Part shown: positions 9,801 to 20,068 of the stretch, in pieces
Layout of the letters: each line of letters begins with the position of its first letter
Numbering within the stretch: position 1 is the stretch's first letter
NCBI GenBank assembly: GCA_049999765.1
Contig: JBNGIQ010006685.1
Coordinates: forward strand, 1 to 35,025
From: Phaeoceros laevis
Taxonomy: Eukaryota; Anthocerotophyta; Anthocerotopsida; Notothyladales
Direction of reading: 5' to 3'
DNA: 35,025 bases
Position numbers and translations under genes: made by a program
Notes under the pieces: model-generated
Told to the model about the DNA's origin: nothing
The model's database searches: none
The model's input: the letters and a program-made list of their open reading frames with translations, nothing else

Positions 9801-11705
9801 TCACCGTCCTCTTTCAGAGGCTAGCTGTTCCAGCCTTGCATGGGTACCTTCACTTTCCGGATGCGTCTTGTCCCCAACGTCGAACGTGTGCACCACTCCG
9901 CCTATGTCAGTATGCCAGCACTGACCTTGCTTCTTCCATGCCCCACATGTCACTCTCATTTTCTGCATTTCCTGGGCCTCCTCCCACATCTGGGCCCTTG
10001 CGTAGATAGTGGACATCAACACATACGATGCAGCATCGTTTCTATCCAACCTAACTGCAAACGCAAAAGCTTGTTGCCCAGTTTCCACGTTATTCCACTG
10101 CTGGCAAGCGCCTAAAAGCGTGTGCCACACAGCTCCATTCCGTGGAAAAGGCACGGCCATGGCCATCTGCAGGGCTATATAACCTGCAATAATCCCGTTC
10201 CATGCTACAACGTTTTTGTCTGCAAGACTGTCAAACACCCTACGAGCATCCTCTAATCTACCGCACTTTGCATACATGTTAACCAGGCTGCCGCTAAGGA
10301 CCGCATGTTCCGGTCCTTGTTCCTCAATCTGTGCATGGAGCTGCTTTCCCTGATGCAGAGCTTCTACGGGCACATGCCTGCAGGAGGCATACAAATGCAA
10401 CAGAATCTGGAGGAAAGAGGCCTTCTTGTTGCATACCACTATAAAGATTAAGGGCTTCCTTACCCAACCCCTGCTGGGCATAGCCTGCTATCAAAACAGT
10501 CCATGTTACGACATTCTTGTCTTGAAGTCTGTCAAATAAGGTACGGGCATCCTCTAAACTACCGCACTTCGCATACATGTTAACCAAGCTGCCACCTAGA
10601 ACCACATCATCTCGCAGTCCTCGTTCTTCAATCTGTGAATGGAGTACATTGGAACATGCCTGCAGGAGGCATACAAATGTAACAGAACTTGGAGGAGAGA
10701 GGCCCTCCTGTTGCATACTATTGTAAAGACTAAGGGCTTCCTCACCCGTCCCTTGCTGGGCATAACCTGTAATCGACGCTGTCCATGTTACAAAATTCCT
10801 GACTGACAGTATGTCAAACACGCTGCGTGCATCGTTTATACTCCCACACTTTGCATACATGTTAACCAAGCTGGAGCCTAGAACCACATCATTTTGCAAT
10901 CCCTGTTTTTCAATGTGTGCATGGAGCTGCCTTCCCTCATGCAGAGCTCCTACTCCTACGCTGGCACATGCCTGGAGGAGACATGCAAACGTAACAGAAT
11001 CTGGAGGAGAGAGGCCTTCTTGTTGCATACTACGGTAAAGACTAAGGGCTTCCTGACCCATCCCCTGTTGAGCATAACCTGCAATCATGGCGGTCCATGT
11101 CACCACATCTTTATGTGGAAGACTGTCAAACACTTTACGAGAATCCTCTAAGCTCCTGCACTTCGCGTACATACCAAGCAGGCCATTTTGCACAAAAATG
11201 TCTGGCTTCCCGGAACTGACAAGAATATGAGCACGGACCTCCTTGCCGGTAGTCAAATCTCCTGCAATGGCACAAGCTTTAAGCACTGCTACATAGATAC
11301 GGTTGTCTGGCTCAACGGGTGACTCAAGCATCTGCCGATAAAGTCGTAAAGCTTGTGCAGCCTCTTCATGTCTAGCATACGCAAAATTATGGCAGCCCAG
11401 TTATAAGCGTCTGCTTTAGAGACCTTGGTAAAGACTTGCATTGCTTCCTCCAACCGCCCATGCGAGGCATACAGACCGATGAGGTGGGTGGCCAAGAATG
11501 CTTCTCCTTCATACCCACCACTGATGGTGAGAGCATGAATGCGTCTGCCCAGAAACAAATCCTTGTGTGCGATGCATGTCTTGAGGATGCGATAGAAGAG
11601 ACTGTTGTGGACACGGCACCCCCGTTGCACCAGAAGGTTCAACACATCCACAGCTTCGGTAATGTGCCAATTTTCACATAGTTTACTGCACATTACAAGC
11701 TCCAA
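9801..11705 (-). pseudogene. PPR protein (PLS, E/E+ type), frameshifted
   Basis: Pentatricopeptide repeat proteins bind organellar RNA and guide editing or processing. The minus strand encodes an N-terminal leader (HITEAVDVLNLLVQRGCRVH), a run of PLS repeats (NGLLGMYAKC, WTAMIAGYAQQG, MQQEGLSPPDSVTF, HEGRQLHAHIEKQG) and an E/E+ end (GAWKKQGQCW, VHTFDVGDKTHPES). No DYW domain follows; the frame stops at 9801. The reading frame shifts twice. Near 11382 one base is missing between NWAAII and FAYARHEEAAQALRLY. Near 10390 the frame changes between LLQACA and VEALHQGKQLHAQI. Internal deletions also remove parts of repeats (SNVLHSQIEERG lacks its leader; IAGYIALQMAMAVP joins directly to the E motif). 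PPR genes of this kind are normally intronless, so these read as disabling changes rather than introns. Confidence 0.85.
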
Positions 11706-12590
11706 ATAGTCCTCATGCGCTGCAGAGGTTCCTTGAACTGAGGTGGACAGAGACTCAGGGGGCCTGTTCGTTCCAGGGTCCCCAAGTGGCTAGCTGCGAG
11801 TCCACCCGCGCAAGCTTGTGCTGCCGATTGTTCAGCCACAGGACAACCATGGATTTCTTGTGCTTAAAATCAAGATGCCGGCAAGTTGGCTTGCTCTGTC
11901 GATTATCATCACTCTGTGGGATCTGAAAAAAAGGTCATGCCGCACATGTGCAGCCATTTCTTCCTAAAGTTTTGTTTTTATAGTGAATTTTGGCGCCTTT
12001 TCATATTAGACACAAATTTGTATACATTTACACGTTATATCCTAATGTGCCTATTCTTTTACCATGTCCTCAACGCCCGAGCTATTTTAAATTTTCTAAT
12101 TGCACTCCCAACTCGAGACATTGCGGAGAACGCTAAAGTTGCTTTTTCCACATGGCACCTCCTATGCTCACTGACTGAGGCTTCATACTCGGTGAGTCCA
12201 AAATGTCATGTGAAGTGCCTAGTGAGCAGTGAGCAGTGTCTGCGGTTATGCACTCTTTTCTTTGTCGCATGAGTTATTACTGCTTGATACATTGCTAAGC
12301 ACGTCTTCTTCTTCTTCTTCTAGTACCAAGCCTGTGAAGTTCCATGGATAAAATATGACTGGTTTGCTAAAAGGGTTTTGCAGGTACGCCTTATTCTTTG
12401 AGAATTTGGTACTATGTACAATGTTACACCCTTCAGCTTTTTAAAAGACGAAGAAAATTATATTAATAAAGTGTTCAAAATATTAGTGAAGTGTTCAAAC
12501 TTCAAATTCATACTTTTGACCTGCAAACCTTACAAGAAAAAGGTCATAACCTAATTAAAAGGTCAATTTTTAGTAAGGCAAATCAAATAT
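11706..12590. other. Spacer upstream of PPR relic
   Basis: On the minus strand the PPR frame continues about 18 codons beyond 11705 before a stop. The rest is AT-rich, with a CTT microsatellite near 12306-12321. A 128-codon plus-strand ORF at 11886-12272 is Cys/Phe-rich and matches nothing I recognise. No gene is supported. Confidence 0.35.
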
Positions 12591-14300
12591 TAATACATTA
12601 CTGACCTGCAAAACCCGGGGCTAGCAGGTCGGAGTACCGGATTTAAACAGGTCAAAATTTCATCCGTGCTGTGTGAACCGGCCTTATTACAAGTACAGTT
12701 CAAGGTTTGTGGGTAACTCGTATTTTTGATAATTTATGCGTCACTTACAGACGCGCGATACGGTATAGTACCGCTTACGCTACCTGCCCGGTTCGAGTGT
12801 TTGAGTCATAGTGCCCGGGAGCGCCGCTTCCTACCTTGGAAGCGGCAATTCTTTCATATACTTCGAGCACTTGAAAGTTTCGTTGTGAAACTTTCCCCTA
12901 AAATAAGGGGCCCAAAAAAAAAAAAACCACCTGTACAGTAAAAAAAAACGTTCGTTAAGTTTAAGTTTCGTTTCGCTTTAGTTTTCCAGGCATCACTTTC
13001 AGTTGTTTGAACATGCTTCACCGGTTCACGGGAACAACAATCAATCACCACCCGTTGTAGTTCAATCCTCTGCGTGAATTGTTCGTTCCAAGCATGTTGG
13101 ATGGCGCCCCAAGGCATTGATTGCCTTGCCCTTGTTCTGGGCGGGAAGAGTGAGGCGGCCAGCACAGGACGACGACCTACATCAGAGTTCTGCCCTAAAC
13201 CCTCATTGTGGTAAAAACATTAGTGGTATAATACATAAAAATACGTGTAATACGTTAATTTTTTATACCGGAATACATGTATTATACGGCGATTCCGAAG
13301 CGACCTAAAATAAGAAGCGTCGAAAGAAACGCATCGTTCGAAATAAAAACGTTGCCGTAAAAAACGTCTTGGTAACTATGATTTGAGTGGGCTATTTTCG
13401 ATTTCTAACTTTTCTCAAAAAATTCAAGGGCAATATTAGAAAACCCGAGCATCCACGTAAGCAATCTCGAACCTTCGACCTCCCTAGGGCGGGTTCACAT
13501 GACACCCGAACCCGGGCGAGCGCATGCCAGGTCACGAATAAGTTAACGGACGTTTTTGTCGTGTCGCGCGTGGTACTTGCCTGGGTCGGGCGTTTTGCCT
13601 GAATCTAAAAATGGGTAGACGCCGTTTCGGCCAGGTCCCGGCGACGCTGTGATCGGGCCCGCCCCAAGCCAAGCCAATGCCAGGCCTTGAGTTCTACTGG
13701 GTTTGGGGCTGTCACCGGTGACTTCAAGTCCCCGGTGCCTCACAACGGGCACACGTCGGTAACCCAACCTAGGCCGAGTTCAGGTCTCATGCGAACCCGG
13801 CCTTGAGTTCCCGCGAAAGGTGGGTTTTTGCGCCCGGGTTCGGGTCTCATGCGAACCCGGCCCTAGCCGTTCATCATGGCCGCACGGGCTACTGGTGAAC
13901 GCTAAGAGTCCACCCTGGCCGCCACCTACGATACCCTACTTAACCTTACACCGGTACACTTTACATTAAACCTTTTGGCCGTCTCATCGTTTAGGCCATC
14001 TCAAGGTTTCAGGGTTTACCCCAAACCCTCAAACGTCCTGAACTGTAAACGTTACCCTGAAATATTTTATGCATTACTACCGTCAGAAAGACGTCCGTTC
14101 AGGGCAGGGTGGGAATTTGACCGGTTTGTCAAAAGGGGATTAATTGGTTCCGGGTTTTTTTACTACTCAGAAAAAAAAGTTAAAGGCATATTCGAATGCC
14201 TTTTTAATAAGGTTATCCAGGCATGTGATTTTTTTCCCAAAATAACACGTGTTGACCTAATTACCTCCTAGGAAAAGGGTCATAAACCTCAGTTACGGCC
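12591..14300. mobile_element. Transposon-like GC-rich repeat block
   Basis: There is no coding signal here. The block mixes GACCGG/GGTCAAA-type words with GGGTTCG/CGAACCC inverted words. A 25-bp sequence occurs at 13778-13802 and again at 13838-13862 with one mismatch. An 11-bp perfect inverted repeat (GTATAATACAT and its complement) lies at 13226-13236 and 13277-13287. Similar wording (CGCATGTGCCCGAACCGGGC) recurs near 19200. This looks like the debris of one or more non-autonomous DNA transposons; family and boundaries cannot be set from one copy. Confidence 0.4.
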
Positions 14301-14307
14301 TACGGCA

Positions 14308-14323
14308 AAACGTACGTACGTTT
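14308..14323. repeat. Perfect palindrome AAACGTACGTACGTTT
   Basis: A 16-bp perfect palindrome lies inside a longer sequence, CGGCCTACGGCAAAACGTAC, that recurs in decayed tandem form at 34906-35025. There CG dinucleotides have become TG or CA. It is probably part of a transposon terminus or satellite unit. Confidence 0.7.
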
Positions 14324-14406
14324 CACCACGTTTTTGTACGTTTGAACTTTTTTAGTCGTCCATTTCCGAAGGGGTATAGGGTATACCCTATTAAGACTTT
14401 TATATT

Positions 14407-14684
14407 ATGAGGGCGAGGAGGAGGGCACGGGAGGAGGGCGAGGAGGAGGGCACAGAAGGAGGGCGCAGAAGGAGGGTGCAGGAGGAGGGCACTGGAGGAG
14501 GGCACGGGAGGAGGGCACGAGGGAGGGCGCGGAGGAGGGCGAGGAGGAGAGCGAGGAGGGTGCGGGCTGGAGGAGGGCGCACCACCTCCTCCAGCAGCCC
14601 GTGCCCTCCTCCAATAGCCCGTGCCCTGCTCCAACAGCCCGCGCCCTCCTCCAACAACCCGTGCCCTCCTCGAAGGAAGTAATG
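14407..14684. repeat. Purine-rich minisatellite with strand switch
   Basis: From 14407 to about 14575 the plus strand is almost pure purine (GGAGGGC and GAGGAGGGCAC units). At about 14578 it switches to the complementary pyrimidine form, with 21-bp units of the type CTCCAACAGCCCGTGCCCTC continuing to 14684. The result is a large imperfect inverted repeat of a minisatellite. Such sequence can form G-quadruplex, triplex or hairpin structures. The long Pro/Ser- and Arg-rich ORFs across it are artefacts of composition. Confidence 0.85.
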
Positions 14685-14775
14685 AAATTTTTTTATACTC
14701 CAACAACTTTTAATTAATGTCATCCCATCCCGTGCATTTCGGACGCGTTTCAAATGCATCGTACGTTCGAAAGCG

Positions 14776-14960
14776 TCTCCTGCAACTAAGTCATAAACGG
14801 TTTTGACCGGTTTACCATGACCGGATTACCTTTAGGGAAAAGGGTCATAGCCCTAAATGGTTTGATTGATTTGACCGGTTTGAACAGGTTATAAACGGGT
14901 CAAATGGTTAAAAAGTTTTAAAACCTTTAAACACTTCAAAAAGGGCAACAAAAGTCAACC
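14776..14960. repeat. GACCGG/GGTCAAA repeat copy A
   Basis: A non-coding stretch dense in TTGACCGGTTT, ACCGGATTACC, AAAAGGGTCA and GGGTCAAATGGTT. The same vocabulary fills 18870-19110, so these are two copies of one dispersed repeat family flanking the hAT-bearing segment. Confidence 0.5.
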
Positions 14961-15549
14961 GTAATGCCTACTTCCTCACGCACATTGTATCTCATATCTT
15001 TGAAATCCTTCCAAAGTTCATAAATAGCATCTCAATCAACCTCAGCCATGGATGGATCATTAATGGATACTCGAAGTTATCCAATGTGGTACTACAGTAG
15101 TTGGCCCATGGGGTATGCGGATCGGCCGCGATAGTTATCGGATAGAATAAGCGCCGATACTCATAAAATATTCATATAAGCTTAAAAACATGTGAAATTT
15201 GTGCAGCGCGTGAGCGCGAGACAAAGAAGCTTATTTTTCTAAAAAAAAATTCTATGTACTAGATTCGTGCGCAAGCGATTCCGAAAACTTGGGAGGGCCA
15301 GCAAGCTCCCCCGTTCGCGGGAAGCCAGTTTCTTGTCCGTTTTCGAGGTAGTTTGGGAGGTTTCGTAGGTCGCCACAGGGGTTTGGTCCCCTTTCCCAGA
15401 TCGATGCCCGGGTTTCTAGACTGAAGTGCCCTACTGATGCCGCTCAATCGCTCGTCCCCGGCATGACTACAGTGCCCCGCTGATCTACTGATGCCTCACA
15501 TCCCGCTCAGTCGCTGGGTCACGGCATGCCGGTGTCTGCTGTTGCACGT
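14961..15549. other. Spacer, no gene
   Basis: AT-rich sequence followed by a GC-richer piece at 15255-15540 containing the direct repeat CTACTGATGCC. No coding or RNA signal is seen. Confidence 0.4.
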
Positions 15550-16497
15550 CTATGTTGCACGGTTGGTCTTTTTGTTTTTGCCCAATTCTACAGCATGCAA
15601 TTCCAATTCGTGACGACGACAACGCTTCTCACGCAGGACAGCCAACCTACAAAGTCGAGTTGCCTTTTCCTCCAGCATGGATGAGTGCAAGTGCACTGGT
15701 GGAAGTCTAGCTACCGCTGCATCCCGTTTGAGCAAGCTAGGAGCATGTTTAGGCCAGAGAAGTAACCTGCTCTGCTTGGTCTGCTCCTTCCACCTAACTT
15801 TGGCATTGCGAGCTTCTTCTACTGTGGGGTTCTCTGGCAAAGTCTCCTTTGCAAGTCTCCTTTCCTCTTCGCCCTACGGATATTTCTCTTGGTCCTATTG
15901 CACAGGTCTGTGCTGCTTTCTCTTGCCGCTTTTGATTAGCAGCCTCCTTTGCAGTTTGTTTGCACGTACTAGCTTCCTTCCTAGTAGCTGCCTTACTTTG
16001 AGCTGCTTGCTTTTTTGCAAATCTTTCATTCTTTCTCGCTGTCTCTACATCGATGTAGTCATTACTTGTAAGGATCAAACTCGTGGCTGACACATGCTTC
16101 CTGCCTCCTCTTCGTCAGGCAAGGTGAGAATGGTTTAAATGGAAGCTGAACGGTCTGGCTCTTCTACCTCTCAGTGCTCTTCCAAGGCTGCAACAGCAAC
16201 ATCTATTTGCAGATTTTCCTCTTTCCTCACAGCTTCTACCAAAGCCTCTTATTTCTGCCTCTTGAGTACGCAATAGCAGCGAAAATCTCGAAATGAATCC
16301 CCGTAGAAATTTTTGTAGCAACTCTCACACTGACAATGTGGAAGCTTCAATGCTCTAGACAGAGCACCACACCCTGCAAGGAAGCACAGAAAACTTGCAA
16401 GTAAGTACTCAGAGGCTTGCAACTCAAACTGGAGGTGGGCGAAGGTGTCCAAGTGCTCAAGCGGGAATTTGCAAATTCGTATTTGCAGAAAGTTCAT
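15550..16497 (-). pseudogene. Broken coding-like sequence beside hAT relic
   Basis: Four minus-strand ORFs in changing frames (16249-16497, 16115-16321, 15794-16093, 15550-15840) follow one another as if one ORF had been broken by frameshifts. The first has a Cys-rich piece (HCQCESCYKNFYGD). The third is a Lys/Ala/Gln-rich helix (ATRKEASTCKQTAKEAANQK). The last has a basic Leu/Glu-rich stretch. I do not recognise the family. They lie just downstream of the hAT transposase relic in the same direction and may be a further part of that element or a separate one. Confidence 0.3.
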
Positions 16498-16589
16498 GCA
16501 TTACGACCTTCAGGCGTCATCCCGCCAAAGTTGTCTAGACTGATCGGGATGCTACTAATCTAGTCGAGTCAACCCTAAACCAAGTAGCT

Positions 16590-18350
16590 ACCGGGAGATC
16601 ATCCGGAAATGCCACATATCGGCCCGACATCCGGGCCGGATCCGGCAAACCAGAGCCTCCGAAAAATACCCGAAAGCCGATCCACATACTAAGCTAACTA
16701 CTCTACTCATCCTGATCTTGTCAAAGCTCATAATCAAATTCCGCTTGGAAAATCCCCTCTCGTAGCCTCGTATATTTACTAGAATACACATCAGCAACTG
16801 CCAAAGCTTCCGTGGAAGCTTTGGCAGTTGCTGATGTATATTCCAATAAATACATGCTCTCTGGTCTAAGCAATGTCATCTGGTCTACGCAATGCCACCT
16901 AAAGTAATAAAAACACGAAGCATGCAACCTTCTCCCTTGCACACTGATGCAAGCAAAGACACGAATTTGGACAATTCCACAAGACAAAGCTATTAGTTAA
17001 CTAGTGGAGGAAATTCCCTACAAAAAAGTGTCATACTCTCACCAAACTTCAGCAAAAGTCGCATGAAATGCATTCAGATAACCTGGTGGCAGCAAGATGA
17101 GCATTTCGAGATGGAGTGAACACACAACAGAAGCTTGAAAGACAGTAGAATCTGAAAACCTCGTACGAATGGATGTAATTAAGGCTTCCGCATGTTTTTT
17201 CATGACTTCCTTGGAGAATTGGATCGTTGTCTTATCATGATCTAGCAGCTGCAACATGTTATACATGTCAAATTGAAGCTCTTCTAAGAACTGGTATAGA
17301 CGGTTGCTGCCAAATGTAATGGTAATGCTCAAGTACATTGATGAGACCTCTTCAAGCAAAGCTGCAATCAATGGAGCTAGACCAGGCAAATCCATGTTAT
17401 CCTGCTGCATGTAAATTTTCAGCTTATTGATTCTCATGTGAAGTCGGTTAGCATGACCTCCCCTACTACTACTAGTATTGATCATTTCTAAAATGTTTGC
17501 AAAAAAATGCATGAAGAACACTATCTAATACCGTCATAAACTTGATAGAAGATTAGTGAAACTGTCCTTCTTCTTCTGTTTACGACCTTACAAGATTGGC
17601 TGCTTCAACAGCACGAAAATAGCAAGTAAAGACCGGCATAAAGAAATCATGGCATTCGCTCTGCTTAACCATCGAACATTATAGATGGCAGACACCTTAG
17701 CTACCAGTAAATCTAGATCATGCTGGAGATGCTGAAGTTGAGAGATTAACTTTGACCTCTTATAGCGAGCTCGCGTGTAACTGCTTGAAACAAAGTTTCT
17801 GCCTCTTTGTAGGACATAGTAACAAGTGCCAAGAACTTTGTAAGTGATTGTTCAGATTTGAAGTAAACAACATAAATAATAAGGTTACCTCTATTAGCCC
17901 GGTCAGTATTTTCATGAATCTACAAGCAGACCAAAAAAAGGAGACTGCAATAAGTAGATCATTTGTTCTGATTGAAAAGGAGCTGACATGATTTTTAGCT
18001 GCTCACCACATGCCTTGCGATTCAGAAACGTTTTATAAGAATTTTAGCGAACAAGCTTTAGTTGTTTGCACTTGCCGAAGAAGTTCCATCAAGTCCTCAT
18101 AAGAGTAAAGACTATGAGCTTCCTTGGCAACAAAATATGATAACTTAAACAATGTTAGCAAATGTTGTTTCTTTTCATCCACCTGTTTCATAACCAATGC
18201 TTCAAGATTCTGCCCGGCTTGGACGTCTCGAAGCTTTTTTTTCGGTATTAGCTGCTGTGAGGATCAGTTTGCTCATGTACTTTGAGGACGCTTGTTTGCA
18301 TGTTCTTGCTGCCACTGTTTTTGAAGTTGTTCATGGTTGATGTGCCTGCT
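16590..18350 (-). pseudogene. hAT-type transposase relic (DUF4371/ZNF862-like)
   Basis: hAT transposases excise and reinsert DNA transposons. Reading leftward on the minus strand, separate frames give the family landmarks in order. At about 18060-18235 is KQHLLTLFKLSYFVAKEAHS. At about 17770-17920 is HENTDRANRGNLIIYVVYF, corresponding to the D-E-S-T-D catalytic block. At about 17610-17710 is NVRWLSRANAMISLCRSL, the W-L-S-R-G block. A helical segment lies at 17039-17521, with SIRTRFSDSTVF near its end. At about 16690-16775 is GYERGFSKRNLIMSFDKIRM, the C-terminal dimerisation block. The first catalytic Asp region reads HENTD instead of DESTD. Stops and frameshifts separate the blocks, so it is inactive. 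Terminal inverted repeats and target duplications were not identified. Confidence 0.75.
16773..16852. repeat. Near-perfect hairpin, 39-bp arms, 2-bp loop
   Basis: Arms 16773-16811 and 16814-16852 are reverse complements with 36 of 39 pairs matching. The inner 24 pairs are perfect (ATCAGCAACTGCCAAAGCTT in the left arm) and the spacer is only GT. It lies inside the hAT relic just before the dimerisation block. It looks like a local inverted duplication; a transposition-repair scar, a foldback or an assembly artefact are alternatives. Confidence 0.95.
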
Positions 18351-18869
18351 CCATAACTTATTTAGATTGTGCAAAAAGTCCTTGGAATCCCACTAATCTG
18401 CACGATGTAAGCCCACGGGTATTCACGATTCCAGTTGTCCTTCCACGAACAGATAGCTGGTGTGGCTTTCGCTCACTTGCGAGGGTTTTGCTGGTTCTCC
18501 ACTCTGTCACGAAATATGTTGCTCTCTTGTGTTTGCTCTTTCAGGATGTCGGGTTTTCAGCTTGATCTTATTCAATCTCTAATGATTCCATGTCTATCGT
18601 AAAATCAAACACGGTTAGAGGTGATCAAAAGATTAGCGAAAGTACTCAGGACAAATCTGCACGGAAGAGGTCTGACCTATGTGCTTTGGTTTGATCGAAA
18701 AATGCCAGTAGAGGACGAGAACGCGATCCAAAAAATGTCCAAGTATGCGGGAGGACGACTTCCTAGAACGCGCACGGCTACTTGGGGCCAAGGCTCATTA
18801 GATGTAAAGGAATAAAGGTTGATATGAGAGGGCCATGGGAGGGCTCTCCCAAACTAACTCGTTAGTTTT
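18351..18869. other. Spacer, possible 5' end of hAT element
   Basis: A 64-codon plus-strand ORF at 18621-18815 has ordinary amino-acid composition but no recognisable domain. No other gene signal is seen. Confidence 0.3.
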
Positions 18870-19110
18870 GAAAGTTGTAAACCCTTTAACCGATTTGAAC
18901 TTTTTTAAACGACTTGACCCTTTAATCTGGCATCTTTTGACCCAATCATCTTTTGACCGAACTAAAGGATCAAATTGTTTAAAAATTTTCAAACGGGTTA
19001 AATGGTTTACCCTCGACCGGATTACCCTACTCTAAAAGGGTCACCGACCGGATTACCTCAAACTAAAAGGGTCAAATAACCTTTTTCAAACCGGTTAAAT
19101 TTTCACCCTG
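18870..19110. repeat. GACCGG/GGTCAAA repeat copy B
   Basis: Shares ACCGGATTACC, AAAAGGGTCA and GGTTAAATGG words with 14776-14960 and is rich in TTTGACC and its complement. After it, near 19190-19260, comes a short GC-rich CCCGAACCGGGCTC piece resembling 13480-13860. Confidence 0.5.
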
Positions 19111-19697
19111 GTTCAAGAATGCTTAAGACGTTCCCAGAAACCTTGGTACAGTTGGCCCTCCTAATTGGTACCTCGCACTATGACCATCTAGGGTCGTTTC
19201 GCATGTGCCCGAACCGGGCTCATTTATTAGCCGGGGTTGGGCCAGGCCGTTCGCATGTAAAAAGTTTATTTATTTTTGTGTACCCCGATGCCATTTCATT
19301 TAAAATATATTTCTAATATACAACAATTAGTCTAACCTTGCCCTCTAACCTAGCTAGGTCTACCTGTGTAAGAAGTTTATAACCAGGTGATGGAATAGGT
19401 TTTTAATAAGACCCTAATGGACGCCCAAGGTACACGGGACACTTGGCAGGAGGAAGGAAATTTGGTGCTAAATACCACACCTTGGAGACACAACATATGT
19501 CATTTGCATATCAAGCAACAAACAACAACAACAATCATCATGTACAAACTTGTAATCTTTCTTACATTGAAGTGTATAAGTGAGAAGGTGGATTAAGAAG
19601 AAGAAGAACCTTCCTGTGTGCTTTTGGGTCTGAATTGAGACTTTAAGGCCGAAACCATAGTGTAAAAAAGGTTTGGAATTATTAAAGAATTTATAAG
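19111..19697. other. Spacer, possible LTR-like sequence
   Basis: Contains CAACAAACAACAACAACAA at about 19505-19525 and an AT-rich tail. The composition recalls a Copia-type LTR, but no matching second LTR, primer-binding site or gag/pol is seen, so this is only a suggestion. Confidence 0.2.
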
Positions 19698-19952
19698 TTA
19701 AACACTTTGTGAACAGTGTTCACCAGGCTGGTCCTGCACTTCATGGTCTCCGACCACAAAGATATGCACGTCTTGGTCATGCGCAATCCAGCTTTGACCT
19801 GGTTTCTTCCATGCACCTTCCTTTTGTCTCGACTTCTTCACCGCTTTCGCATCATTCCAAAGCCCAGCTTCGTTGTAGATGTTCGACATTAACATATATG
19901 CAACAGAGTGTCTAGGCTCCAAAAATCTAATCCTTTCGCAAGCTTTCTGCAC
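19698..19952 (-). pseudogene. PPR E/E+ domain fragment
   Basis: Eighty-four codons on the minus strand encode the end of a PPR editing-factor-type protein: the E motif piece LEPRHSVAYMLMSNIYNEAG, then GAWKKPGQSWIA and VHIFVVGDHEVQDQ. Upstream PPR repeats are absent, since the sequence beyond 19952 does not continue the family, and no DYW domain follows. It is a truncated relic resembling the C-terminal end of the relic at 9801-11705. Confidence 0.8.
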
Positions 19953-20068
19953 TAATATACATAAGTTTTTTGTCGTTTATCATTCCAATAACATGCAAGC
20001 ACCCACTTTTGGGCCTTGCAATGTTATAGCTTGAGCAATTTTGTGTATAAATCTCAAAGTAAAAGAGC

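Noticed and set aside
11886-12272. 128-codon ORF, hydrophobic
   Set aside because: No recognisable domain, no homologous neighbours and AT-rich chance-like composition.
14323-14759. Pro/Ser-rich and Arg/Gly-rich ORFs on both strands
   Set aside because: They are produced by the purine/pyrimidine minisatellite, not by a gene.
19380-19700. Copia-type solo LTR
   Set aside because: Only a vague compositional resemblance; no paired LTR, primer-binding site or target duplication was found.
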